64,000 nt of DNA from Cryptomeria japonica (GCF_030272615.1 NC_081412.1:143882247-143946246); one strand, 5' to 3'. Counted from the first letter of the stretch, positions 10,701 to 23,085 are shown. Notes: generated by a model from the sequence alone, not told the origin. Translations and numbers: made by a program.

Positions 10701-11372
10701 CTTATCTCCCTTAATCTTTCCCAAATTAGAAATCAACTCATCACACATCCACTAACAAGGATCATAGTTCTCATTTTATTTCACCATCTTGTGTGCAAAG
10801 AAAATACAATAACTGGAAACAAAGTTCAATCAGTTTGATTGAGTTACCTTGTATCCAATTACCATGCTTGCAAATTGAACAACTTTATCCCCGATAGTGC
10901 TAATCTTCCTCCTACCTAGTGTTTGTCTGACCTAGGGAAAGCCGATGATAGCATGAATCACCTTGTTGGTGATTTTATAGGGCCGGTCAAGCCACATGAA
11001 CTCGCCATGGACTCAGCTCAGTACATACCAAATCATCTCACCCTCGAACTCGGGAATCTCCAAAATGTCAGTGAAACCCTTATCCTTTAGAATTTGAAAT
11101 TCCAGTTTAAGCAATCCATCCTTGTTTAATAAAATATACAGATACATTAATTTAATCTCTGATGAACCCAAATCCTCTAGAGTGCAATGAATATATGCTC
11201 TCGCATCTTCAACATAAAGAACTTCATCAGGAACCCTAGAAAATGCATCGATGGAGTCATTGACCTTTACAACTTGAGGGTATTGTTTGAATTTTGGATG
11301 TGGAAGATCCTTAATATCCACCACAATAGGGACAACCACATCTTTCAGAGAAGGAGTAGATCTAGAAGCCAT
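10701..11372 (-). pseudogene. Unidentified coding sequence, cut by the LTR insertion
   Basis: A minus-strand frame starts MASRSTPSLKDVV at 11372. It continues through VEDARAYIHCTLEDLGSSEI and, after stops, EFMWLDRPYKITNKVIHAI and FASMVIGYKVTQSN, ending at KIKGDK where the gypsy LTR begins (10700). About 220 codons remain, with stops at former Arg, Gln and Trp-like positions. I do not recognise it. The Trp-Leu-Asp-Arg-Pro motif and Ile/Val-rich helices recall uncharacterised ORFs of plant transposons. The rest of the gene should lie beyond the far end of the gypsy element, outside the window. Confidence 0.55.
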
Positions 11373-11759
11373 TCCAATTTCAGAAAAAGAGCGTGAAATT
11401 GGAGAAAATACCTCACAACTAAAGCCAATGAAAACCTTTGATAAATCCGCACAGAGAATACTAGAAAATGCTCTTAATCACCTTGATCGCCTTAAACTTG
11501 TCATGCTTCGTTCTGAGTGTTGTGTGATTAGAAATGAAGAAAATTATCCCTTTTAATCTACAAAACCTTAATTTTGCATTGATATTATTGCATGTCGACA
11601 TATGATACCATATACAAAAGCCATTATCCCAGTGTCGGTGAATCTCCAAACTATCTTCACCAAGATCTGAAACAAGCTTTCAAACCACTACTAGGGGCAA
11701 TGCAAGATATGACATTAATTTGCCTCCCCCTAAGGCCAAAAACTTAGTTACCAGATAAG
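11373..11759. other. Non-coding spacer
   Basis: No convincing coding region is seen. Near 11715-11735 the minus strand has a purine run (TTAGGGGGAGG) followed by TAATG, which could be a polypurine tract and LTR start of the adjacent gag remnant, but no partner LTR was found. Confidence 0.3.
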
Positions 11760-12213
11760 TTTCATGTTGGAGCAAGAACATTATGCTCCGTCGGTTGGGT
11801 AACCAAAGAATTTACCTCTATTGATTGATCTTCAGACTTCCTAGTCCACTGTTTATCATGAGCCTGTCGAATCTCATCAACATTTTGCTTTCCTTTCTCA
11901 TTTGATGTGTCATTTCCTTTTGATGTATTCCTACTTCTGCAATATTTGGCAATATGTCCTATTTTGTTGCATGCATAGCAAGTAACATTGTTCTTCTAAA
12001 TTGCCTTGTTGAGTCCTTGACCATTCTTCTATCTACATTGATTAGCCATATGTCTCAACTTTCCACATGCATGACATCTCATATTCATCCTACAATTTTT
12101 TGTCCTATGACAAAACTTATTATACTTTGAACACCAACTGAGAGCATAATTATTATTCTAGTTTGCTCTATTTTTGCATTGACTTTCTCTATGACCAAAC
12201 TTATTACAAACAA
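11760..12213 (-). pseudogene. Gag remnant with four CCHC zinc knuckles
   Basis: On the minus strand four knuckle-like motifs follow one another: VCNKFGHRESQC, CSKYNKFCHRTKNC (second Cys changed to Tyr), CHACGKLRHMANQC and CYACNKIGHIAKYC. They are separated by short basic linkers and broken by three stops. Zinc knuckles bind the element RNA in gag. A basic tail follows (RSRNTSKGNDTSNEKGKQ). The upstream part was removed by the copia array that begins at 12214. The superfamily is probably copia but not proven. Confidence 0.7.
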
Positions 12214-13272
12214 TATTGGCATATGTGCAGAGTTTGATGACATGATGGGATTGTATGTTGTCATTGATGTCAATATGCTGAAGTATGAACTGGTATATTG
12301 AAGAAAGAAAATTGGCAAGAGAACTGGTATGATGGTATGAAGTGAACCCGTATGATGGTATGAACCGGTATATACAAAAAGGTGAACCGGTATGTTGAAG
12401 TGTGAACCGGTATATGCAAAGATTGTATCAGGGCTTCATTTGATATGACTACCGCTTGGTAGTCTTAGCTTCATGGTTTCCGATTTATGCATTCCAAGTC
12501 TATGTGATTCAACCAATGACATCCTATGATGAGTTAGCATTGAAATGAAGATCAAATCGTGTTGTCACGTCAGCCTTGTGCACATGAAGGATTTCCTTGA
12601 GGATCTTGCATGAAGAAGATTGATTCTATCTACCTCAGGAATGTGCAAAATCCTAGTAAAAGGTGGAGAGCGCATGATGGGATATCAACTTCCAGAAGTG
12701 GCAAAGAACGAACAATGCAAAATGTCTTAAGATTTGTTCAAGATTGTTTTACCCTATGTAATGTGTTTAAATAGTCAGGATTGGACCGACTATATTATTA
12801 ACCTAGATGCTTAGGGTTTTAAGTTTTGGCTACCAACCTAATTGTTGTCTATAAGGTCGATGATGATTCTCATTTGAAGTTGTTGGCAAATGAATGTGTG
12901 TGAAGTGATTCTTGCCAGACCAAAGCAGTGAGTAGAGATCCATAGAGTGTGATTGTAGATGTAAAGGAATTGAAGTGGATTTGTCTTGGCATTGAGTGTT
13001 GTTATCAGATCAGTGTATTACCTGTTGACTTCTAACCATTTCAGTAGTTGGAAATGAGATATTAGGTTTTCTGAAGATCTAAGTGTTACCGGTTTATGTC
13101 TTTTACAGTCATACTGTGTTTTACTGATAGTGCCTTGATTTAGATCGGTGACATTGTTTGCCAATTAAGTGCAATCTTTACAGTTTAAGTTGTTTGAGAA
13201 AGTTTTTGTCTATACTGATTCACACCCCCTCTCAATATCTATTAGGTATATATTGTTCATCATTATTAATCA
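12214..13272 (+). repeat. 5' LTR of copia array
   Basis: It begins TATTGGCATATGTG (ancestral TGTTGG, as at 23086) and ends ATCA just before the primer-binding site. It lacks a roughly 440 bp block that the 3' LTR has after the words CAGCAGTTGGAAA (23944 to about 24380). Its U3 contains five or six copies of GAACCGGTAT or near variants, about 20 bp apart (12286-12415). Confidence 0.85.
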
Positions 13273-13274
13273 AT

Positions 13275-13286
13275 TGGTATCAAAGT
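13275..13286 (+). other. Primer-binding site, initiator tRNA-Met, copy 1
   Basis: TGGTATCAAAGT lies two bases after the LTR end and matches the usual TGGTATCAGAGC of plant copia elements with changes. Confidence 0.8.
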
Positions 13287-13343
13287 GTCCTCCAGGTCCT
13301 CTATGTTATAAGCTTAACCACTTGAGGAAAAAATCCAATTCTA

Positions 13344-16300
13344 ATGATAAAGAGAGAAGGCCCTAAGTTCAACAAAGATAACTTTAAGATATAGAAGGAC
13401 AGAATGAAGATATACATTAAAAGCATGGGTGCTCAACACTAGAACTATGTTGAGAATACTTATGTTGTCCCTACCAGTACTCTCACTGATGATCAAAGAA
13501 GAGAAATTCAGGAGAATGGGCAAGGCATGGAAGCTCTTATCAGTAGTCTATCTGATATTGAGTTTATAGATGTTCAGGATAAAGACAAACCCAAAGATGT
13601 ATGGGATACTCTGGAGTCTATCTATGGCGGTGATGAGCATGTGAAGAAATCTAAGGAAGAAAGCCTTAGAGGAAAATTTGAAGACATGTGGATGGTTGAA
13701 GGAGAGACCATTCAACAATATGGGATAAGAATTAAAACTGTTGTTGGAGACATCAAGAGTGCAAGAGGTACAATGGATGATTCCACCATTGTTAGCAAAG
13801 TTTTGAGAACCTTATTACCAGTTTATGCAATAAGGGTTGCCACTATTTAGGAGTTGAGATCTATTGACAAGACAAAGGTATCCCTTTACTCCATTATTGC
13901 TAAGTTGACCACATATGAGCTAAACATGTATGATGGTAGTGTTTAGAAGACTAAATCAGCCTTTAGAGCATCTATTGCACTATCTAGAAAGGGAAAAGAA
14001 GCTAGTACTAGTTGTGAACCTAGACAAAACAGGGATATGGATGATGAGGAGATCTTGATGGAATTTGAAGCTCTTATTTCCAAGAGACTTCCCAAGGGAA
14101 CTGGAAAATACAGAGCTAAGATCCCTTTGAAATTCTTTTCTTTGCATAGGATAGGACACATTGTTGTCAAATGTCCAAATAATGATAAGAAAGACAAATC
14201 AGAGAAGTTCAAAAATTTCAAAGGAGGAAATAGGAGAAACTGTCTTATTGTAGTCGATGAAGGTGTCACTGATGATGAATCGGAAGATGAAGAAAGCAAA
14301 GACATAGTATTTGTAGCTGTTAAGGAAGATGTGTCAGACAAGAAGGCTCTTGTCTCCCACTTTGATAATTCTAATGAGTGGATTATTGACAGTGGTTGTT
14401 CTCACCACATGACTGGTGACCGAAGAAAGTTTCTATCTCTGGAAGAGTATGATTGAGGTGTAGTCCGGTTTGGTAATGATGCACCATGTATGGTAAAAGG
14501 AAAAGGGTCCATCTCTCTAAATAGAAAAAGTGGTGCTAATAGTGTGTATTGGGGAGAAGGTCTTAGGAATAACCTTTTGAGTGTTGCTAAGCTGAATGAT
14601 AAAGGACTCACTCTGGAATTCAAACATGGAGTGTGCAAAATAAAAGGAAAGAGTGGTGAACTGATGGCCACTGGTATGCAGACCAAAGGTAACTTATTTC
14701 AATTAAATACAAATATCAGTCAATGTCTAATGGCTAAGTTTGATGACAGTTGGATATGGCATAGGAGACTCTGCCATGTAAATTTTGATAATATTGTGAA
14801 GGCTAGTAAGATCAAGGCAGTTAGAGGATTGCTTGTGCTAAACAAACTAGAGAATCCTTTGTGCAGAGAATGTCAATTGGGGAAAATGTCTTCCTCAACC
14901 TTCAAAGGTAAATCTTTCACAACAGATAATTTACTTGATCTTGTGCATACTGATTTGTGTGGTCCTATGAAAACTAGGAGTGTTTAGGGAGATAGGTACT
15001 TTATGATTCTTACTAATTATTACTCAAGAATGATGTGCGTCACATTTTTGAATGACAAGTCTGAAGCTTTTGGAGATTTTAAAGCCTTCAGAGCACTAGT
15101 TGAAAAGGAAAGTGGTAAGAGAATCAAATGCCTTAGAACCAACCAAGGAGGTGAGTTCACTTCTGGAGAATTCAATAAGTACTATGAAGAGAATGGCATC
15201 AAGAGGTAACTGTCTACCCCTCGGACTCCATAGCAGAATGGCGTAGCAGAAAGGAACAACCGGATTGTAGTTGAAGGTTCCAGATCGATGTTGATTCAAG
15301 AGAAGGTTGCTCACACTTTTTGGAGAGAAGCGGTGAGCACTGCAGTCTACACGATGAACTGGGTACTCATCAAGAAAGGTAAGGATAAAACTCCTTATGA
15401 GTATTGGATTGGTAAGACTCTAGTAGTAAGCTACTTTAGAGTGTTTGGTAGCAAGTGTTATATTAAGAGAAGTGAACACCAAAGCAAGTGATGAGGGAAT
15501 ATTCCTAGGGTATTCCATCAAGAGCAAAGATCTCAAGTGTTTTAACAATAGGACTCAAAGAATTATTGAAAATATCAATGTTAGAGTTGATGAAACCTTT
15601 GAGAAACCTGTGGAAACCGGCAGTGAGCGAGCGGTAGATGAACCAGATGTAACCTTTTGGGAACCGGTTGCAAAACAACCAAGTACAAGTAACAATGCTC
15701 CTACACCAGTAGATGCTCATGTAGATGGAGATGAAGATGAGGATGAAGAGGAAAAGCAAGAGAAATCAGTTAAGATCATTCCTAGGTATGTAAAGTTGCA
15801 TCATGATCCAAAGCAAATCATAGGAGATAAGGATGCAGGAATTCTTACAAGAAGAAAGGTTAGAAAAAAATTTTGCATGATTTTTGAATTTGAACCTAAA
15901 ACATTTAAAAAGGCACACAAAGATGAAGACTGGATTAAGGCTATGGAAGAGGAACTTGACCAGATAAAAAATAATGCTACATGGTCCTTAGTACCTAGAC
16001 CTAAGCACAAAAATGTTATTGGCACCAAATGGGTTTTTAGAAACAAGTTGAATGAAGATGGCACAGTGGTAAGAAACAAAGCAAGATTGGTATGTAAGGG
16101 GTATGCTCAAGAAGAAGGTGAAGACTATGGAGAAACCTTTTCTCCAATGGATAGATTGGAAGAAGTTTGAATGCTTCTTGCATATGCAACCTTCAAGGGA
16201 TTCAAAATGTATCAGATGGATGTAAAATCTGCATTCCTGAATGGAATACTTGAAGAGGAATTGTATATAGAGCAACTAGATGGGTTTGCCCTATCAGAAG

Positions 16301-17424
16301 ATAGTGATATGGTATGTAGGATACATAAAGCCTTGTATGGATTGAAGCAAGGACATAGAGCATGGTATGAATGTTTACACTCCCATCTTGTGAAGATTGG
16401 ATTTAAAAGAACAAGTGAAGACAGCAATATCTATCTGAAGTCAAAAGGAGATTAGATTTTGATTTGTGAAGTGTTTGTTGATGACATAATTTTTGGTAGA
16501 AATGACAAGATGAGCCATGCATTTGCAGATGAAATGAAGAAGGAATTTGAGATGTCACTAATCAGAGAGATTAAAATCTTCATTAGACTATAGATTCAAC
16601 AAATGAAAGATGGTATCTTTATCACTCAGTCCAAGTATGTCAAAGAGTTGTTGAAGACATTTGGCATGGAAGACAGCAAACCGGTTGGTACACCTATTAT
16701 GACCGGTTGTAAATTGTCAAAAGATGACTCAGCATTGGTGAATGCGAAGGAACATCGGTCAATGATTGGTAAGTTGCACTATCTAGTACATAGCATACCA
16801 GACATAGCACATGCAGTGGGCATTGCTGCATGTTTTTAGAAAAGTCCAGGAGAAAGCCACTTTGTAGAAGTCAAGCAGATTCTTAGATATCTGAAGGGAA
16901 CTATAGATTATGGATTGTGGTATCCATACAATAATGATTTCAATCTCAAAGTATTTACTGATGTCGATTGGGCTGGTAATGTGGACGACTGGAAGAGCAC
17001 AACCGGTGGTGCATTATTTCTTGGTCGTAGACTAGTCTAATGGATGAGTAAGAAGTGGAGTTGTATGTCTCAGTCCATAGCAGAAGCAAAATATGTAGCA
17101 GTATTTATGAACTACACTCAGACAATCTGGATGAAGCATGTATTAAGTGGTTTCAAAGTCCCTATATCTGAACCAGTGAGTATATTTTCTGACAACACAA
17201 GCGCAATTAATATTTCCAAGAATCCGGTATTGCATGCTAGAATCAAGAACTTTGAGCTCAAGTATCATTTCTTGAGGGAGAAAGTTCAGAACAAAGAGGT
17301 TGTATTGGAACATGTTTCCAGTAAGGAGCAATTAGCAGATATTTTCACCAAGCCTCTACCGAAGGCTACATTTACCTATTTAAGAGGTGAATTAGGGGTG
17401 TTGCCCCTTCAAGGGGTGAACTAA
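13344..17424 (+). pseudogene. Copia gag-pol, copy 1 (degraded)
   Basis: Domains in order are: gag (13344-14030, IYGGDEHVKKSKEESLRGKF), a decayed zinc knuckle (FFSLHRIGHIVVKC, first two Cys lost), protease (WIIDSGCSHHMTG near 14390), integrase (WHRRLCHVN and CRECQLGK, first Asp in HTDLCGP, second catalytic position TNQGGEF with Asn for Asp at 15141-15143, Glu region QNGVAERNN), RT ([20 protein letters not shown] and FVDDI near 16480) and RNase H ending in ADIFTKPLP (about 17340-17370). About a dozen in-frame stops are present, most explained by C-to-T or G-to-A against copy 2, plus a small deletion near 15480. A Tork/TAR-like lineage is likely but not certain. Confidence 0.9.
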
Positions 17425-17580
17425 AGGTATGTGCTCCACATCAGTCAGGTATTGCATTGTCAAATCTTATCAGGATTGATGTGTTGAAGGATGCTACTCC
17501 TCGGGGGGAACAACATAGTAGATCATGGATGTTTATGCCTCCACTTTGGCATTGTTGTCAAAGGGAGAGAAGATGTGAAG
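17425..17580 (+). other. 3' untranslated tail of copy 1
   Basis: It matches the tail after the stop in copy 2 (22880-23040), including CCTCCACTTTGG and TTGTTGTCAAAGGG. It stops abruptly at GATGTGAAG where the inverted segment begins. Confidence 0.7.
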
Positions 17581-18128
17581 CCATAATGCGCTCTCCACCT
17601 TTTACTAGGATTTTGTACATTCTCGAGGTAGATAGAATCAATCTTCTTCATGCAAGATCCTCAAGCAAATCCTTCACATGCACAAGGCTGACATGGCAAC
17701 ACGATCTGATCTTGATTTCAATGCTAACTCATCACAAGATGTCAGCAGTAGAATCACACAGACTTGGAATGCATCAACCAGAAACCCTGAAGTTGAGACT
17801 ACCAACCAATAGTCATATCAAATGAAACCTTGATACAAACTTCGCATATATCGGTTCACACTTCAACATACCAGTTCACCTTTTTACATATACCGGTTCA
17901 TACCATCATGTCAGTTCACTTCATACCATCATATTGGTTCTCTTTCCAGTTTGCTTTCTTCAATATATCGGTTCATACTTCAGCATATTGACATCAATAA
18001 CAACATACAATCTCATCATGTCATCAAATTTTGCACATATGCCAACAATCTCCCCCTTTGGCATTCATGGCAATACACAAAGATATCTCTATATCTTCTT
18101 CCATATAATATGTCTTCAAAACTGCAGT
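17581..18128 (-). repeat. Inverted segment: LTR start, polypurine tract and tail
   Basis: The interval 17581-18047 is the reverse complement of the first ~460 bp of the LTR (compare 12214-12675). 18048-18059 is the reverse complement of the polypurine tract AAAGGGGGAGAT, and 18060-18128 matches the reverse complement of the internal tail. The forward LTR resumes at about 18129. The LTR part between about 460 and 860 is missing. Confidence 0.8.
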
Positions 18129-18768
18129 TAGCTTTAACAGGCTTTCTATAAATCCTTTAACAGGGTGACTCAAATTCATTGAGTTCTTCAAATCCTCTTA
18201 CAAGGTATCCTTTAGCAAGGTTCTAACCTTTATCCAGGTATTTAGTCATCCCTTCACCGGGTGATCCCTAGTAGGATCGGTTCCTATCAGATCCTATTGT
18301 AAAGTCCTTAACCGGATTAGGCTCCTAACAAAGCAGACTTCAAAAGAGTTCAAAGAATAACTTGTGGGTATTCATCCCCACCGTGGTTTTTCCTAGTTGG
18401 GTTTCCACATGAAAAATCAGTGTGTCATGTGTGATGCTTTTTCATGTGATGATTAGTATTCTTTGTTAAGTAGTAATGCTTGTTGATCCAACAGTCTTTA
18501 TATTTCTGATGATGTATTACTTGTTTAAGCATATGGGTGAAGTGGAAGTGAGCTATTATGTTTTGTGAAGATCTAAGTGTTACCGGTTTTTGTGTTTCAC
18601 AGTCCCACTATGTTTTACCAGTAGTGACCTGATTTAGATCGATGATCCTGTTTACCAGTTAGTGCAGTCCTTGTAGTCAAAGTGGTTTTAGGAAGTTTTT
18701 GTCTATACTGATTCACCCCCCCCCTTCTGAATATCTTTAGAGTACTTATTGTTCATCATTATTCATCA
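18129..18768 (+). repeat. Middle LTR, forward 3' part
   Basis: It matches 23960-24597 of the 3' LTR, including the block that is absent in the 5' LTR and the conserved GTGGTTTTTCC/GGGTTTCCAC hairpin region at 18380-18408. It ends TTCATCA before the second primer-binding site. Confidence 0.85.
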
Positions 18769-18770
18769 AT

Positions 18771-18782
18771 TGGTATCAAAGC
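18771..18782 (+). other. Primer-binding site, initiator tRNA-Met, copy 2
   Basis: TGGTATCAAAGC follows the middle LTR end by two bases. One base differs from the standard plant copia site. Confidence 0.85.
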
Positions 18783-18839
18783 GTCCTCCAGCGCTTTTGT
18801 GTTGTAAGCTTAACCACTTGAGTAAAAGATCCTATTCTA

Positions 18840-21800
18840 ATGATGAAGAGGGAAGGTCCTAAGTTCAATAGAGACAACTTTAAGATATGGAAGGACAGAA
18901 TGAAGATATACACTAAAAGTATGGGTTCTCAACACTGGAGCTATGTTGAGAATACTTATGTTGTCCCTACTGGTACTCTCACCGATGATCAAAGAAGAGA
19001 AATTCAGGAGAATGGGCAAGTAATGGAAGCTCTTATCAGCAGTCTATCCAATGTTGAGTTTATATATGTTTAGGAAAAAGAAAATCCAAAAGATGTATGG
19101 GATACTCTGGAGTCTAGCTATGGCGGTGATGAGCATGTGAAGCAGGCTAAGGAAGAAAGCCTTAGAGGAAAGTTTGAAGATATGCAGATGGTTGAAGGAG
19201 ACACCATTCAACAATATGGGACAAGGATTAAAACTATTGTCAAAGACCTCAAGAGTGCAGGAGGTACAATGGATGATTCCACCATTGTTAGCAAAGTTTT
19301 GAGAATCTTATTACCGGTCTATGCAATAAGGGTTGCCGCTACTCAGGAGTTGAGATCTATTGACAAGACAAAGGTGTCCCTTGATTCTATCATTGCTAAG
19401 TTGATCGCTTATGAGCTAAATAGTTATGATGGCAGTGTTCAAAAGATTGATTCAGCCTTTAAAGCATCTGTTGCACTATCTAGAAAGGGTAAAGAAGTTA
19501 GTACCAGTTGTGAACCAAGATAAAGCAGAGATATGGATGATGAGGAGATACTGATGGAATTTGAAGCACTTTTGGACAAGAGACTTCCTAAGGGAACTGG
19601 TAAATACAGAGGTAAGCTCCCTTTAAAATTCTTTTCTTGCAATAGGATTGGACACATTGTTGTTAACTATCCTAATGGTGATACTAAGGACAAGCACGAG
19701 AGGTTCAAAAAGTTCAAAGGAGGAAATAGGAGAAATTGTCTTGTTGCGGTTGATGAAGGTGTCACTGATGATGAATCAGAAGATGAAGAAAGTGAAGACA
19801 TAGTATTTTTAGCGGTCAAGGAAGATGTGTCAGATAAGAAGGCTCGTGTCTCCCACTTTGATAATTCAAATGAATGGATTATTGCCAGTGGTTGTTCTCA
19901 TCACATGACTAGTGATTGGAAAAAGTTTATGTCTCTGGAAGAGTATGATGGAGGTGTAGTCCGATTTGGTAATGATGCACCTTGTATGGTAAAAGGAAAA
20001 GGGTCAATCTCTCTAAATGGAAAAGGCCAGTGTTGATAATGTGTATTGGGTAGAAGGTCTCAGGAATAACATTTTGAGTGTTGCTCAGTTGAATGATTAT
20101 GGACTCACTCTGGAATTCAAAGATGGAGTGTGTAAAATAAAAGGAAAGATTGGTGAACTGATGGCCACTGGTATGCAGACCAAAGGTAACCTATTTTAGT
20201 TAAATGCAAATATTAGGCAATGTCTAATGGCTAAGTATGATGATAGTTGGATATGGCATAGGAGACTCTGCCATGTAAATTTTGATAACATTGTGAAGGC
20301 CAGTAAGATCAAGGCAGTTAGAGGATTGCCTGTGCTGAACAAACCAGAGAATCCTCTGTATAGAGAATGTCAACTGGGGAAAATGTCTTCCTCAACCTTC
20401 AAAGGTAAATCTTTCACAGTAGAAAATTTACTTGATCTTGTACATATTCATTTGTGTGGTCCTATGAAAACTAGGAGTATTCAAGGAGGTAGGTACTTTA
20501 TGATTCTTACTGATGATTGCTCAAGAATGATATGGGTCACATTCTTGAAAGACAAGTCTAAAGCTTTTGGAAAGTTCAAAGCCTTCAAAGCACTAGCTGA
20601 AAAAGAAAGTGGTAAGAGAATAAAATGCCTTAGAACTAACCAAGGAGGTGAGTTTACTTCTAGTGAGTTCAATAAGTACTGTGAAGAAAATGGCATCAAG
20701 AGGCAACTATCTACCCCTCGGACTCCACAGCAGAATGGATTAGTAGAAAGGAACAATTGGACTATAGATGAAGTAGCCAGAACAATGTTGATTCAAGGGA
20801 ATATTGCTCACACCTTTTGGAGAGAAGCGGTGAGCACTGCAGTCTACTCTATGAATTGGGTACTCATCAAGAAAGGTAAGGATAAAATACCTTATGAGTA
20901 TTGGACCGGTAAGACTCCTGTAGTAAGCTACTTTAGAGTGTTTGGTAGCAAGTGTTATATCAAGAGGAGTGAACACAAAAGAAAGTTTGATGCAAAATGT
21001 GATGAGGGAATATTCCTAGGATATTCCACCAAGAGCAAGTGTTTTAACAATAGGACTCAGAGAATTGTTGAAAGTATCAATGTTAGAGTTGATGAAACCT
21101 CTGAGAAATCTAAGGAAACCGATAGTGAGCAATTGGTAGATGAACCGGTAGTAACCTTCTAGGAACTAGTTGCAAAATAGCCTAGTACCAGTACCAGTGC
21201 TCCTACACCGATTGATGTTGATGTTGATGAAGATGAGGATGAAGAAGAAAAGCAAGAGGAATCTATTAAGATCATTCCTAGGTATGTAAAGTTGAATCAT
21301 GATCCAAAGCAGATCATAGGAGATAAGGATGCAGGAATTCTTACAAGAAGAAAGGTCAAAGAAAACTCTTGCATGATATCTAAATTTAAGCCTAAAACAT
21401 TTAAAGAGGCACATAAAGATGAAGACTGGATCAAGGCTATGGAAGATGAACTTGACCAGATAGAAAAGAATGGTACATGGTCTTTGGTACCTAGACCTGA
21501 GCATAAAAATGTTATTGGCACCAAATGGGTTTTCAGAAACAAGTTGAATGAAGATGTCACAGTGGTAAGAAACAAAGCCAGACTAGTGTGTAAGGGATAT
21601 GCTCAAGAAGGAGAATACTATGGGGAAATCTTTGCTCTAGTAGCTATATTGGAAGGAGTTCGAATGCTTCTTGCATATGCAGCCTTCAAGGGATTCAAAG
21701 TGTATCAGATGGATGTAAAATCTGCAATCCTGAATGGAATACTTGAAGAGGAAGTGTATATAGAGCAACCAGATGGGTTTTCTCTATCACAAGACAGTGA

Positions 21801-22870
21801 TATGGTGTGTAGGCTACATAAAGCCTTCTATGGATTAAATCAAGCACCTAGAGCATGGTATGAATGTTTACACTCCCATCTTGTGAAGATTGGATTTGAA
21901 AGAACAAGTGAAGATAGCAATATCTATTTGAAGTCAGAAGGAGATCAGATTCTAATCTATGAAGTATTTGTTGATGACATACTTTTTGGTGGAGATGAGT
22001 CATGATTTTGCAGATGAGATGAAGAAGGAATTTGAGATGTCACTTATCAGAGAGATTAAGTTCTTCATTGGACTACAGATTCAAAAAATGAAAGATGGTA
22101 TCTTTATCACTCAATCCAAGTATGTCAAAGAGGTGTTGAAGACCTTTGGCATGGAAGACAACAAATTGGTTGGTACACCAATGGTGACCGGTTGTAAATT
22201 GTCAAAAGAAGATGACTCAACATTGGTGAATGAGAAGGAATACCGATCAATGATTGGTAAGTTGCACTATGTAGTACATAGTAGACCGGACATTGCACAT
22301 GCAGTGGACATTACTGCATGTTTCCAGAAAAGTTCAAGAGAATCCCACCTGGTAGTAGTCAAGAGGATTCTTAGATATCTGAAGGGAGCTATTGACTATA
22401 GATTGTGGTATCCATATAGTAATGAATTCAATCTCAAAGTGTTTATAGATGTTGATTGGGTTGGTGATGTGGATGACCAGAAGAGCACAACCGATGGTGC
22501 ATTCTTTCTTGATGGTAGACTAGTCTCATGGATGAGTAAGAAGCAGAGTTGTATCTCTCAGTCTACAACAGAAGTAGAATATGTAGTAGTATTTATGAAC
22601 TGCACTCAAACAATTTGGATGAAGCATGTATTAAGTGGTTTCAAAGTCCCTGTATCTGAACCGTTGAGTATCTTTTGTGACAACACAAGTGCAATTAATA
22701 TTTCCAAGAATCCGGTTTTGCATGCTAGAACCAAGCACTTCGAGCTCAAGTATCATTTATTGAGGGAGAAAGTTCAGAACAAATAAGTTGTATTGGAACA
22801 TGTTTCTAGTAAGGAGCAGTTAACAGACATATTCACCAAGCCTCTACCGAAGGCTACATTTACCTATTTA
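18840..22870 (+). pseudogene. Copia gag-pol, copy 2 (degraded)
   Basis: The gene starts MMKREGPKFNRDNFKIW at 18840. Gag runs to about 19515, the zinc knuckle is decayed (FFSCNRIGHIVVNY) and the protease reads WIIASGCSHHMT: the catalytic Asp is Ala here. Integrase (20227-21000) has its first Asp replaced (HIHLCGP) and the second replaced by Asn (TNQGGEF, codon 20638-20640). RT (21292-22005) keeps FVDDI near 21970, then shifts frame near 22000; RNase H follows to about 22850 (TDIFTKPLP). Stops lie at 19070, 19521, 20199, 21162, 21178 and 22784. It is better preserved than copy 1 in the reading frame but worse in catalytic residues. Confidence 0.9.
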
Positions 22871-23073
22871 ACAGGTGAACTAAAGGTATGTGCTCCACAT
22901 CAGTTAGGCATTGCATTGTCAAATATTTTCAGGATTGGTGTGTTGAAGGATGCTACTCCTTAGGGGGAGCAGCATAGAGGAACATAGTTGCCTATGCCTC
23001 CACTTTGGAATTGTTGTCAAAGGGGGAGGAGATGTGAAGCGGAGAGAAATTTTTTTATATTGCCATCAATGCC

Positions 23074-23085
23074 AAAGGGGGAGAT
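23074..23085 (+). other. Polypurine tract of copia array
   Basis: AAAGGGGGAGAT lies directly before the 3' LTR start and would prime plus-strand synthesis. Confidence 0.85.

Noticed and set aside
10232-10701. Minus-strand open frames rich in Phe, Leu and Pro
   Set aside because: They are products of the 57 bp minisatellite and its A-rich spacers; the repeat, not a protein, explains the open frames.
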